From Synaphobranchus kaupii (Eukaryota > Chordata > Actinopteri > Anguilliformes > Synaphobranchidae): DNA of 64,000 nucleotides. Numbering within the stretch: the first letter of the stretch is position 1; each line of letters starts with the position of its first letter. Both the position numbers and the translations under genes were made by a program. Below the pieces are notes generated by a model, which was given only the letters and a program-made list of their open reading frames with translations, was not told the DNA's origin and made no database searches. Shown piece by piece: positions 1-7,656 of this stretch. Where the stretch lies: assembly GCA_029718625.1 (NCBI GenBank), contig CM056380.1:19471923-19535922 (forward strand), given 5' to 3'.

Positions 1-98
1 TTATTGTGCTCCTTTGACCGCGTTGATAAGCAAAATAAAGCGGAACCGGCGGTTGAAGTGTAGAAATAATTTAACCCGGGTCAGCTCCGGTCACCTTC

Positions 99-217
99 GC
101 TCACGGCCATACCACACTGAAAATGCCCGAACTCGTCTGATCTCGGAAGCCAAGCAGTGTAGGGCTTGGTTAGTACTTGGATGGGAGACCGCCTGGGAAT
201 ACTAGGTGCTGTAAGCA
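99..217 (+). rRNA. 5S rRNA, alpha copy, unit 0
   Basis: Alpha type; no difference seen from the copy at 1681. Confidence 0.97.
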
Positions 218-459
218 TTTTTAAAAGTTTTGTTTTCCGTTTTCGCACGCGATGGGGCTGTTCGCCGAGGTAAAAGGTGGAAACTATCACTGTATTATTC
301 ACAATGATGATAATTAAACGTCTTCGTATCCTAATTATGCAGTGGACAATATTCACTCTCGTAATTTTGCTCCTTTGACCGCGTTGATAAGCAAAATTAA
401 ACGGAACCGGCGGTTGACGTTTAGAAACAATTTAACCCGGGTCAGCTCAGAGCAACTTC

Positions 460-578
460 GCTCACGGCCATACCACACTGAAAGAGCCCGAACTCGTCCG
501 ATCTCGGAAGCCAAACAGTGTAGGGCCTGGTTAGTCCTTGGATGGGAGACCGCCTGGGAATACTAGGTGCTGTAAGCA
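460..578 (+). rRNA. 5S rRNA, beta copy, unit 0
   Basis: Beta type with A77C in the GTTAGTACTT block; the same change is in unit 6. Confidence 0.92.
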
Positions 579-814
579 TTTTTAAAAGTTTTGTTTTCCG
601 TTTTCGCACGCGATGGGGCTGTTCGCCGAGGTAAAAGGTGGAAACTATCACTGTATTATTCACAATGATGATAATTAAACGTATCCTAATTATGCAGTCG
701 ATAATATGCACTCTCGTAATTGTGCTCCTTTGACCGCGTTGATAAACAGAATTAAGCGGAACCGGCGTTTGAAATTTAGAAACAATTTAACCCGGGTCAG
801 CTCATTTCACCTTT

Positions 815-851
815 GCTCACGGCCATCCCACACTGAAAAGGCCCGAACCCG
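815..851 (+). pseudogene. Truncated 5S rRNA (first ~37 nt), unit 0 (reference)
   Basis: This third 5S copy keeps the full upstream spacer and the AATTTAA box, and its first 37 nt match 5S, with A13C and a GAAAAGGCCC variant. After GAACCCG the sequence leaves 5S completely. The A box, intermediate element and C box are gone, so Pol III cannot start from them. The break point is the same in all units, which places it before amplification of the array. Confidence 0.93.
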
Positions 852-930
852 AGCTGTATTGTGATAGCGCATTTTCAAAACTCAAGTGTCATCGATTGCA
901 GTGCGCATTAGGTGTAAACGACAATTCGGC

Positions 931-1014
931 AGCTCAGAGCACCTGTCCTCAAGCGATCCGCTAGCCTCAGCCTTTCAGTAGCTTGGATGACAGGCTCACG
1001 CCACCGCGCCCAGC
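931..1014 (-). ncRNA. 7SL (SRP) RNA Alu-domain-like sequence, unit 0 (reference)
   Basis: Read on the - strand from 1014, about 84 nt follow the 5' Alu domain of animal 7SL RNA. Blocks such as GGGCGCGGTGGCG, AAGCTACT, AGGCTGAGGCT and GGATCGCTTGAG appear in the right order and spacing. By eye roughly four of five bases agree with the human RNA. The SRP9/14-binding UGUNR motif is kept (UGUCA at nt 23-27). The helix 4 stem is weakened. The S domain is not found: similarity stops near nt 85, with a possible 3' Alu-domain remnant (GCACTGCA) around nt 111-118. A T4 run at nt 135-138 (877-880) would end a Pol III transcript of about 135 nt. The CRE at -52 supports a real promoter. It may instead be a decayed pseudogene or a 7SL-derived SINE. 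Confidence 0.6.
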
Positions 1015-1058
1015 GAAAGCCGAATGGCATTTTATTGCTTTTCTAGAAAGCAGTGTTG

Positions 1059-1066
1059 TGACGTCA
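1059..1066. promoter_or_regulatory. CRE/ATF palindrome TGACGTCA (representative)
   Basis: A perfect 8-bp CRE lies at about -52 to -45 of the inferred start of the - strand 7SL-like RNA (1014) and 50 bp upstream of the + strand TATAAATA. It was unchanged in every unit I read. The human 7SL RNA gene is known to use an ATF/CRE site at about this distance. Function here is inferred. Confidence 0.6.
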
Positions 1067-1115
1067 AATAGGCATCAGTCTGATTCTCTGCGCAACGTTC
1101 CCTAGAGTGGTAGGC

Positions 1116-1123
1116 TATAAATA
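1116..1123 (+). promoter_or_regulatory. TATAAATA box, Pol II-type (representative)
   Basis: TATAAATA flanked by GC-rich bases (GGC on the left, GGC on the right) is a strong match to a core Pol II TATA box and predicts a + strand start near 1146-1150. It is kept in the other units. Unit 4 has a changed last base (TATAAATT at 7092-7099). Units 1, 7 and 12 carry a 9-bp tandem duplication a short way downstream. Confidence 0.5.
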
Positions 1124-1303
1124 GGCAGAGGAAACAAGGTCAACAAGAAAACAGCAAACATTAGGTCAATCGTTAGCCGACAGCAACGTGAAGTGAAATA
1201 AAAATAATAATAACGGGAGATTTTGCAAAAACAAAGCAGAAACTAAATAAGCCCCTCTTCAGTCTGACCGAAGCTAAACGAAAATCGAAATAAAAATAGA
1301 AAA

Positions 1304-1445
1304 GTAAGTAAAAGCAAACCTACTTAAAATTCAAAGTTATTCTGACAGGTTCGTTAATTTAGCTAAACCAGCAGCCAATCTATGCCTATAAATGAACATT
1401 TTGTTGTTAATATGAGTTCTGTAACTTATTAAATTGAGTTTGCAG
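1304..1445 (+). other. Candidate spliceosomal intron (representative)
   Basis: A GTAAGT donor after AAAA and a TTTGCAG acceptor are separated by 142 nt. Both sites are preserved across the units read. The stretch from the predicted start (about 1147) to the donor contains no ATG. After the acceptor there is one 8-codon upstream ORF (1490-1516) and then the ATG at 1548. The layout resembles a 5' UTR with a noncoding first exon. No transcript evidence is available, and such splice motifs can arise by chance in A/T-rich DNA. Confidence 0.35.
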
Positions 1446-1649
1446 GAAAAGATAATTCTGAATAGAAACCGCTTGACGTGCCTTTACGCATGAATCCAAA
1501 AACACATAGATTTTGATTGTACCAAAGAACAAATTCAGATAAGGAAAATGACTAATTATGCAGTCGACAATATGCACTCTCGTTATTGTGCTCCTTTGAC
1601 CGCGTTGATAAGCAAAATAAAGCGGAACCGGCGGTTGAAGTGTAGAAAT

Positions 1650-1656
1650 AATTTAA
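1650..1656 (+). promoter_or_regulatory. AATTTAA element at -31 to -25 of 5S (representative)
   Basis: An AT-rich heptamer lies 25 to 31 bp before the alpha 5S start, followed by a CCCGGGTC block. It is kept at the same distance before the beta gene and before the broken third copy. A TATA-like motif near -30 is a known accessory element of many invertebrate 5S genes. That it acts here is inference from position and conservation. Confidence 0.6.
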
Positions 1657-1680
1657 CCCGGGTCAGCTCCGGTCACCTTC

Positions 1681-1799
1681 GCTCACGGCCATACCACACT
1701 GAAAATGCCCGAACTCGTCTGATCTCGGAAGCCAAGCAGTGTAGGGCTTGGTTAGTACTTGGATGGGAGACCGCCTGGGAATACTAGGTGCTGTAAGCA
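1681..1799 (+). rRNA. 5S rRNA, alpha copy, unit 1 (reference)
   Basis: This gene encodes the 5S RNA of the large ribosomal subunit. The 119-nt sequence runs from GCTCACGGCC to CTGTAAGCA and matches the animal 5S pattern throughout: CCATACCAC, TGATCTCGGAAGC, GGTTAGTACTTGGATGGGAGACCGCC and GGGAATAC blocks (shown here as pieces). Helix I pairs the two ends except for a C4/A115 mismatch present in all full copies. The internal promoter is intact, with an AATTTAA box at -31 and T runs downstream. Bases that mark the alpha type are A25/T26, T40, G56 and T68. The exact mature 3' end could be 118 to 120 nt. Confidence 0.97.
1730..1777 (+). promoter_or_regulatory. 5S internal control region (representative)
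   Basis: Nucleotides 50-97 of the alpha gene correspond to the A box, intermediate element and C box bound by TFIIIA in animal 5S genes. The C-box core (GGATGGGAGACCGCC) is intact in most copies. Beta copies differ inside this region at nt 56 (G to A) and nt 68 (T to C). One subfamily of beta copies also has G87A in the C box. Confidence 0.85.
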
Positions 1800-1825
1800 T
1801 TTTTAAAAGTTTTGTTTTCCGTTTT
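1800..1825 (+). terminator. Pol III T-tract terminators after 5S (representative)
   Basis: Directly after the gene come a T5 run and three further T4 runs within about 26 bp. Pol III stops at runs of four or more T, so this is a primary terminator with back-ups. The same flank follows alpha and beta genes in nearly all units. Confidence 0.85.
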
Positions 1826-2041
1826 CGCACGCGATGGGGCTGTTCGCCGAGGTAAAAGGTGGAAACTATCACTGTATTATTCACAATGATGATAATTAAA
1901 CGTCTTCGTATCCTAATTATGCAGTGGACAATATTCACTCTCGTAATTTTGCTCCTTTGACCGCGTTGATAAGCAAAATTAAACGGAACCGGCGGTTGAC
2001 GTTTAGAAACAATTTAACCCGGGTCAGCTCAGAGCAACTTC

Positions 2042-2160
2042 GCTCACGGCCATACCACACTGAAAGAGCCCGAACTCGTCCGATCTCGGAAGCCAAACAG
2101 TGTAGGGCCTGGTTAGTACTTGGATGGGAGACCGCCTGGGAATACTAGGTGCTGTAAGCA
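2042..2160 (+). rRNA. 5S rRNA, beta copy, unit 1 (reference)
   Basis: The second full-length 5S gene of the standard unit starts 361 bp after the alpha start. It differs from alpha at five sites: G25 and A26 change to the GAAAGAGCCC form, C40 replaces T40, A56 replaces G56 (A box), and C68 replaces T68. C68 keeps pairing in helix V. A56 falls in the TFIIIA-contacted region and could alter promoter strength, which is inference. Upstream AATTTAA and downstream T runs are intact. Confidence 0.95.
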
Positions 2161-2396
2161 TTTTTAAAAGTTTTGTTTTCCGTTTTCGCACGCGATGGGG
2201 CTGTTCGCCGAGGTAAAAGGTGGAAACTATCACTGTATTATTCACAATGATGATAATTAAACGTATCCTAATTATGCAGTCGATAATATGCACTCTCGTA
2301 ATTGTGCTCCTTTGACCGCGTTGATAAACAGAATTAAGCGGAACCGGCGTTTGAAATTTAGAAACAATTTAACCCGGGTCAGCTCATTTCACCTTT

Positions 2397-2433
2397 GCTC
2401 ACGGCCATCCCACACTGAAAAGGCCCGAACCCG
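2397..2433 (+). pseudogene. Truncated 5S rRNA, unit 1
   Basis: Same break point as at 851. Confidence 0.92.
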
Positions 2434-2512
2434 AGCTGTATTGTGATAGCGCATTTTCAAAACTCAAGTGTCATCGATTGCAGTGCGCATTAGGTGTAAA
2501 CGACAATTCGGC

Positions 2513-2596
2513 AGCTCAGAGCACCTGTCCTCAAGCGATCCGCTAGCCTCAGCCTTTCAGTAGCTTGGATGACAGGCTCACGCCACCGCGCCCAGC
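2513..2596 (-). ncRNA. 7SL Alu-domain-like, unit 1
   Basis: Same as reference at 931-1014. Confidence 0.58.
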
Positions 2597-3271
2597 GAAA
2601 GCCGAATGGCATTTTATTGCTTTTCTAGAAAGCAGTGTTGTGACGTCAAATAGGCATCAGTCTGATTCTCTGCGCAACGTTCCCTAGAGTGGTAGGCTAT
2701 AAATAGGCAGAGGAAACAAGGTCAACAAGGTCAACAAGAAAACAGCAAACATTAGGTCAATCGTTAGCCGACAGCAACGTGAAGTGAAATAAAAATAATA
2801 ATAACGGGAGATTTTGCAAAAACAAAGCAGAAACTAAATAAGCCCCTCTTCAGTCTGACCGAAGCTAAACGAAAATCGAAATAAAAATAGAAAAGTAAGT
2901 AAAAGCAAACCTACTTAAAATTCAAAGTTATTCTGACAGGTTCGTTAATTTAGCTAAACCAGCAGCCAATCTATGCCTATAAATGAACATTTTGTTGTTA
3001 ATATGAGTTCTGTAACTTATTAAATTGAGTTTGCAGGAAAAGATAATTCTGAATAGAAACCGCTTGACGTGCCTTTACGCATGAATCCAAAAACACATAG
3101 ATTTTGATTGTACCAAAGAACAAATTCAGATAAGGAAAATGACTAATTATGCAGTCGACAATATGCACTCTCGTTATTGTGCTCCTTTGACCGCGTTGAT
3201 AAGCAAAATAAAGCGGAACCGGCGGTTGAAGTTTAGAAATAATTTAACCCGGGTCAGCTCCGGTCACCTTC

Positions 3272-3390
3272 GCTCACGGCCATACCACACTGAAAATGCC
3301 CGAACTCGTCTGATCTCGGAAGCCAAGCTGTGTAGGGCTTGGTTAGTACTTGGATGGGAGACCGCCTGGGAATACTAGGTGCTGTAAGCA
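3272..3390 (+). rRNA. 5S rRNA, alpha copy, unit 2
   Basis: Alpha type with A58T (AAGCTGTGT), a marker of one subfamily. Confidence 0.94.
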
Positions 3391-3632
3391 TTTTTAAAAG
3401 TTTTGTTTTCCGTTTTCGCACGCGATGGGGCTGTTCGCCGAGGTAAAAGGTGGAAACTATCACTGTATTATTCACAATGATGAAAATTAAACGTCTTCGT
3501 ATCCTAATTATGCAGTGGACAATATTCACTCTCGTAATTTTGCTCCTTTGACCGCGTTGATAAGCAAAATTAAACGGAACCGGCGGTTGACGTTTAGAAA
3601 CAATTTAACCCGGGTCAGCTCAGAGCAACTTC

Positions 3633-3751
3633 GCTCACGGCCATCCCACACTGAAAGAGCCCGAACTCGTCCGATCTCGGAAGCCAAACAGTGTAGGGCC
3701 TGGTTAGTACTTGGATGGGAGACCGCCTGGGAATACTAGGTGCTGTAAGCA
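3633..3751 (+). rRNA. 5S rRNA, beta copy, unit 2
   Basis: Beta type with A13C (CCATCCCAC), the base otherwise found only in the broken third copy, so possible gene conversion. Confidence 0.92.
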
Positions 3752-3987
3752 TTTTTAAAAGTTTTGTTTTCCGTTTTCGCACGCGATGGGGCTGTTCGCC
3801 GAGGTAAAAGGTGGAAACTATCACTGTATTATTCACAATGATGATAATTAAACGTATCCTAATTATGCAGTCGATAATATGCACTCTCGTAATTGTGCTC
3901 CTTTGACCGCGTTGATAAACATAATTAAGCGGAACCGGCGTTTGAAATTTAGAAACAATTTAACCCGGGTCAGCTCATTTCACCTTT

Positions 3988-4024
3988 GCTCACGGCCATC
4001 CCACACTGAAAAGGCCCGAACCCG
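3988..4024 (+). pseudogene. Truncated 5S rRNA, unit 2
   Basis: Same break point; one spacer change upstream (AACATAATT). Confidence 0.92.
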
Positions 4025-4103
4025 AGCTGTATTGTGATAGCGCATTTTCAAAACTCAAGTGTCATCGATTGCAGTGCGCATTAGGTGTAAACGACAATTC
4101 GGC

Positions 4104-4189
4104 AGCTCAGAGCACCTGTCCTCAAGCGATCCGCTAGCCTCAGCCTTTCAGTAGCTTGGATGACAGGCTCACGCCACCCCGCGCCCAGC
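4104..4189 (-). ncRNA. 7SL Alu-domain-like, unit 2
   Basis: A 2-bp insertion (CC, giving CACCCCGCG on the + strand) falls in the conserved GGGCGCGGTGG block, and one base changes just upstream. Confidence 0.52.
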
Positions 4190-4855
4190 GAAAGCTGAAT
4201 GGCATTTTATTGCTTTTCTAGAAAGCAGTGTTGTGACGTCAAATAGGCATCAGTCTGATTCTCTGCGCAACGTTCCCTAGAGTGGTAGGCTATAAATAGG
4301 CAGAGGAAACAAGGTCAACAAGAAAACAGCAAACATTAGGTCAATCGTTAGCCGACAGCAACGTGAAGTGAAATAAAAATAATAATAACGGGAGATTTTG
4401 CAAAAACAAAGCAGAAACTAAATAAGCCCCTCTTCAGTCTGACCGAAGCTAAACGAAAATCGAAATTAAAATAGAAAAGTAAGTAAAAGCAAACCTACTT
4501 AAAATTCAAAGTTATTCTGACAGGTTCGTTAATTTAGCTAAACCAGCAGCCAATCTATGCCTATAAATGAACATTTTGTTGTTAATATGAGTTCTGTAAC
4601 TTATTAAATTGAGTTTGCAGGAAAAGATAATTCTGAATAGAAACCGCTTCACGTGCCTTTACGCATGAATCCAAACACACATAGATTTTGATTGTACCAA
4701 AGAACAAATTCAGATAAGGAAAATGACTAATTATGCAGTCGACAATATGCACTCTCGTTATTGTGCTCCTTTGACCGCGTTGATAAGCAAAATAAAGCGG
4801 AACCGGCGGTTGAAGTTTAGAAATAATTTAACCCGGGTCAGCTCCGGTCACCTTC

Positions 4856-4974
4856 GCTCACGGCCATACCACACTGAAAATGCCCGAACTCGTCTGATCT
4901 CGGAAGCCAAGCAGTGTAGGGCTTGGTTAGTACTTGGATGGGAGACCGCCTGGGAATACTAGGTGCTGTAAGCA
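4856..4974 (+). rRNA. 5S rRNA, alpha copy, unit 3
   Basis: Alpha type; no change seen in the gene. Confidence 0.97.
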
Positions 4975-5218
4975 TTTTTAAAAGTTTTGTTTTCCGTTTT
5001 CGCACGCGATGGGGCTGTTCGCCGAGGTAAAAGGTGGAAACTATCACTGTATTATTCACAATGATGATAATTAAACGTCTTCGTATCCTAACTATGCAGT
5101 GGACAATATTCACTCTCGTAATTTTGCTCCTTTGACCGCGTTGATAAGCAAAATTAAACGGAACCCGGCGGTTGACGTTTAGAAACAATTTAAACCCGGG
5201 TCAGCTCAGAGCAACTTC

Positions 5219-5339
5219 GCTCCACGGCCATACCACACTGAAAGAGGCCCGAACTCGTCCGATCTCGGAAGCCAAACAGTGTAGGGCCTGGTTAGTACTT
5301 GGATGGGAGACCGCCTGGGAATACTAGGTGCTGTAAGCA
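5219..5339 (+). rRNA. 5S rRNA, beta copy, unit 3, two 1-nt insertions
   Basis: Beta type, 121 nt because of an extra C in the first helix (GCTCCACGG) and an extra G before CCCG. Two more 1-nt insertions lie just upstream. Either a decayed copy or local sequence error. Confidence 0.8.
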
Positions 5340-5575
5340 TTTTTAAAAGTTTTGTTTTCCGTTTTCGCACGCGATGGGGCTGTTCGCCGAGGTAAAAGGT
5401 GGAAACTATCACTGTATTATTCACAATGATGATAATTAAACGTATCCTAATTATGCAGTCGATAATATGCACTCTCGTAATTGTGCTCCTTTGACCGCGT
5501 TGATAAACAGAATTAAGCGGAACCGGCGTTTGAAATTTAGAAACAATTTAACCCGGGTCAGCTCATTTCACCTTT

Positions 5576-5612
5576 GCTCACGGCCATCCCACACTGAAAA
5601 GGCCCGAACCCG
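5576..5612 (+). pseudogene. Truncated 5S rRNA, unit 3
   Basis: Same break point. Confidence 0.92.
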
Positions 5613-5691
5613 AGCTGTATTGTGATAGCGCATTTTCAAAACTCAAGTGTCATCGATTGCAGTGCGCATTAGGTGTAAACGACAATTCGGC

Positions 5692-5775
5692 AGCTCAGAG
5701 CACCTGTCCTCAAGCGATCCGCTAGCCTCAGCCTTTCAGTAGCTTGGATGACAGGCTCACGCCACCGCGCCCAGC
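5692..5775 (-). ncRNA. 7SL Alu-domain-like, unit 3
   Basis: Same as reference. Confidence 0.58.
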
Positions 5776-6445
5776 GAAAGCCGAATGGCATTTTATTGCT
5801 TTTCTAGAAAGCAGTGTTGTGACGTCAAATAGGCATCAGTCTGATTCTCTGCGCAACGTTCCCTAGAGTGGTAGGCTATAAATAGGCAGAGGAAACAAGG
5901 TCAACAAGAAAACAGCAAACATTAGGTCAATCGTTAGCCGACAGCAACGTGAAGTGAAATAAAAATAATAATAACGGGAGATTTTGCAAAAACAAAGCAG
6001 AAACTAAATAAGCCCCTCTTCAGCCTGACCGAAGCTAAACGAAAATCGAAATAAAAAAATAGAAAAGTAAGTAAAAGCAAACCTACTTAAAATTCAAAGT
6101 TATTCTGACAGGTTCGTTAATTTAGCTAAAACAGCAGCCAATCTATGCCTATAAATGAACATTTTGTTGTTAATATGAGTTCTGTAACTTATTAAATTGA
6201 GTTTGCAGGAAAAGATCATTCTGAATAGAAACCGCTTCACGTGCCTTTACGCATGAATCCAAACACACATAGATTTTGATTGTACCAAAGAACAAATTCA
6301 GATAAGGGAAAATGACTAATTATGCAGTCGACAATATGCACTCTCGTAATTGTGCTCATTTTGACCGCGTTGATAAGCAAAATAAAGCGGAACCGGCGGT
6401 TGAAGTTTAGAAATAATTTAACCCGGGTCAGCTCCGGTCACCTTC

Positions 6446-6554
6446 GCTCACGGCCATACCACACTGAAAATGCCCGAACTCGTCTGATCTCGGAAGCCAA
6501 GCAGTGTAGGGCTTGGTTAGTACTTGGATGGGAGACCGCCTGGGAATGTAAGCA
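6446..6554 (+). pseudogene. 5S rRNA with 10-nt deletion, unit 4
   Basis: The only 5S copy of this short unit that reaches the 3' end. It is alpha type but lacks nt 103-112 (ACTAGGTGCT), removing the 3' strand of helix V and part of helix I. The internal promoter remains, so it may be transcribed into an unstable RNA. Confidence 0.9.
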
Positions 6555-6790
6555 TTTTTAAAAGTTTTGTTTTCCGTTTTCGCACGCGATGGGGCTGTTC
6601 GCCGAGGTAAAAGGTGGAAACTATCACTGTATTATTCACAATGATGATAATTAAACGTATCCTAATTATGCAGTCGATAATATGCACTCTCGTAATTGTG
6701 CTCCTTTGACCGCGTTGATAAACAGAATTAAGCGGAACCGGCGTTTGAAATTTAGAAACAATTTAACCCGGGTCAGCTCATTTCACCTTT

Positions 6791-6827
6791 GCTCACGGCC
6801 ATCCCACACTGAAAAGGCCCGAACCCG
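6791..6827 (+). pseudogene. Truncated 5S rRNA, unit 4
   Basis: Same break point; this unit therefore holds two damaged 5S copies and no intact one. Confidence 0.92.
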
Positions 6828-6906
6828 AGCTGTATTGTGATAGCGCATTTTCAAAACTCAAGTGTCATCGATTGCAGTGCGCATTAGGTGTAAACGACAA
6901 TTCGGC

Positions 6907-6990
6907 AGCTCAGAGCACCTGTCCTCAAGCGATCCGCTAGCCTCAGCCTTTCAGTAGCTTGGATGACAGGCTCACGCCACCGCGCCCAGC
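6907..6990 (-). ncRNA. 7SL Alu-domain-like, unit 4
   Basis: Same as reference, although the 5S genes of this unit are damaged. Confidence 0.58.
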
Positions 6991-7656
6991 GAAAGCCGAA
7001 TGGCATTTTATTGCTTTTCTAGAAAGCAGTGTTGTGACGTCAAATAGGCATCAGTCTGATTCTCTGCGCAACGTTCCCTAGAGTGGTAGGCTATAAATTG
7101 GCAGAGGAAACAAGGTCAACAAGAAAACAGCAAACATTAGGTCAATCGTTAGCCGACAGCAACGTGAAGTGAAATAAAAATAATAATAACGGGAGATTTT
7201 GCAAAAACAAAGCAGAAACTAAATAAGCCCCTCTTCAGTCTGACCGAAGCTAAACGAAAATCGAAATAAAAATAGAAAAGTAAGTAAAAGCAAACCTACT
7301 TAAAATTCAAAGTTATTCTGACAGGTTCGTTAATTTAGCTAAACCAGCAGCCAATCTATGCCTATAAATGAACATTTTGTTGTTAATATGAGTTCTGTAA
7401 CTTATTAAATTGAGTTTGCAGGAAAAGATAATTCTGAATAGAAACCGCTTGACGTGCCTTTACGCATGAATCCAAAAACACATAGATTTTGATTGTACCA
7501 AAGAACAAATTCAGATAAGGAAAATGACTAATTATGCAGTCGACAATATGCACTCTCGTTATTGTGCTCCTTTGACCGCGTTGATAAGTAAAATAAAGCG
7601 GAACCGGCGGTTGAAGTTTAGAAATAATTTAACCCGGGTCAGCTCCGGTCACCTTC

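Larger units (their letters stand above)
852..1551. other. Non-5S insert segment of the unit (representative, unit 0)
   Basis: About 700 bp with no resemblance to the 5S monomer, present once per unit. It joins the broken third 5S copy on the left, near nt 37 of the gene, and 5S spacer on the right at CTAATTATGCAG. It therefore replaces the rest of a 5S gene and part of its spacer rather than interrupting it cleanly, and I saw no target-site duplication. It holds the 7SL-like stretch on the - strand, a CRE site, and on the + strand a TATA box, a leader and a candidate intron. The right half is A-rich. Confidence 0.85.
1548..1787 (+). other. 79-codon frame from insert ATG through alpha 5S (representative)
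   Basis: The ATG sits exactly at the join between the insert and 5S spacer. The frame continues through spacer and most of the alpha 5S gene, stopping at TAG near its 3' end. The reading frame is conserved only because the DNA is. It is broken by the 10-bp duplication in units 25, 26, 29 and 32, by small indels in unit 4, and loses its ATG in unit 6. I do not regard it as a protein gene. It may be a fusion created when a foreign 5' UTR and start codon landed in 5S spacer. Confidence 0.2.
1552..1912 (+). repeat. 5S monomer A (representative)
   Basis: The basic 361-bp 5S monomer: upstream spacer from CTAATTATGCAG, the alpha 5S gene, and downstream spacer to the next CTAATTATGCAG. Monomer B follows at 1913-2267 (355 bp; it lacks a 6-bp stretch in its 3' spacer) and the broken monomer C at 2268-2433. 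All three share the same 5' spacer with scattered substitutions, so they descend from one ancestral short 5S repeat. Confidence 0.93.

Noticed and set aside
81..356. Antisense open frames of 89-150 codons over alpha and beta genes and spacers in every unit
   Set aside because: They lie antisense to 5S genes, are conserved only because the repeat is, and their lengths and starts change with single-base variants. No domain, signal or codon pattern supports a protein.
342..566. 74-codon + strand frame through the beta 5S gene
   Set aside because: It is the beta counterpart of the alpha frame, wholly within spacer and rRNA gene. It has no upstream promoter other than 5S and no protein-like features.
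931..1014. Human Alu contamination
   Set aside because: The resemblance is only about 80 percent by eye, stops at 7SL nt 85 with no Alu dimer or poly-A, and the sequence sits at the same place in 41 units.
1364..1400. Second TATA-like sequence (CTATAAATGAAC) inside the candidate intron
   Set aside because: It varies between units (TATAAATG or TATAAATT) and no start or gene structure follows, so it is likely chance in A/T-rich DNA.
1200..1420. Spliced-leader RNA gene, since 5S repeats often carry them and GTAAGT is present
   Set aside because: The exon from the TATA box would be about 157 nt. The nearest Sm-like run (ATTTTG) is about 90 nt after the donor and lacks the usual purine context, and no snRNA-type promoter or 3' stem was seen.
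852..1551. LTR or other transposon inserted in the 5S gene
   Set aside because: There are no terminal repeats, target-site duplication, primer-binding site or coding remnants. The joins delete most of a monomer.
1826..1860. GCGATGGGGCTGTTCGCC in the 5S spacer as a regulatory hairpin
   Set aside because: Only about 4 bp can pair around the loop. It is conserved in all monomers, but no more than the surrounding spacer.
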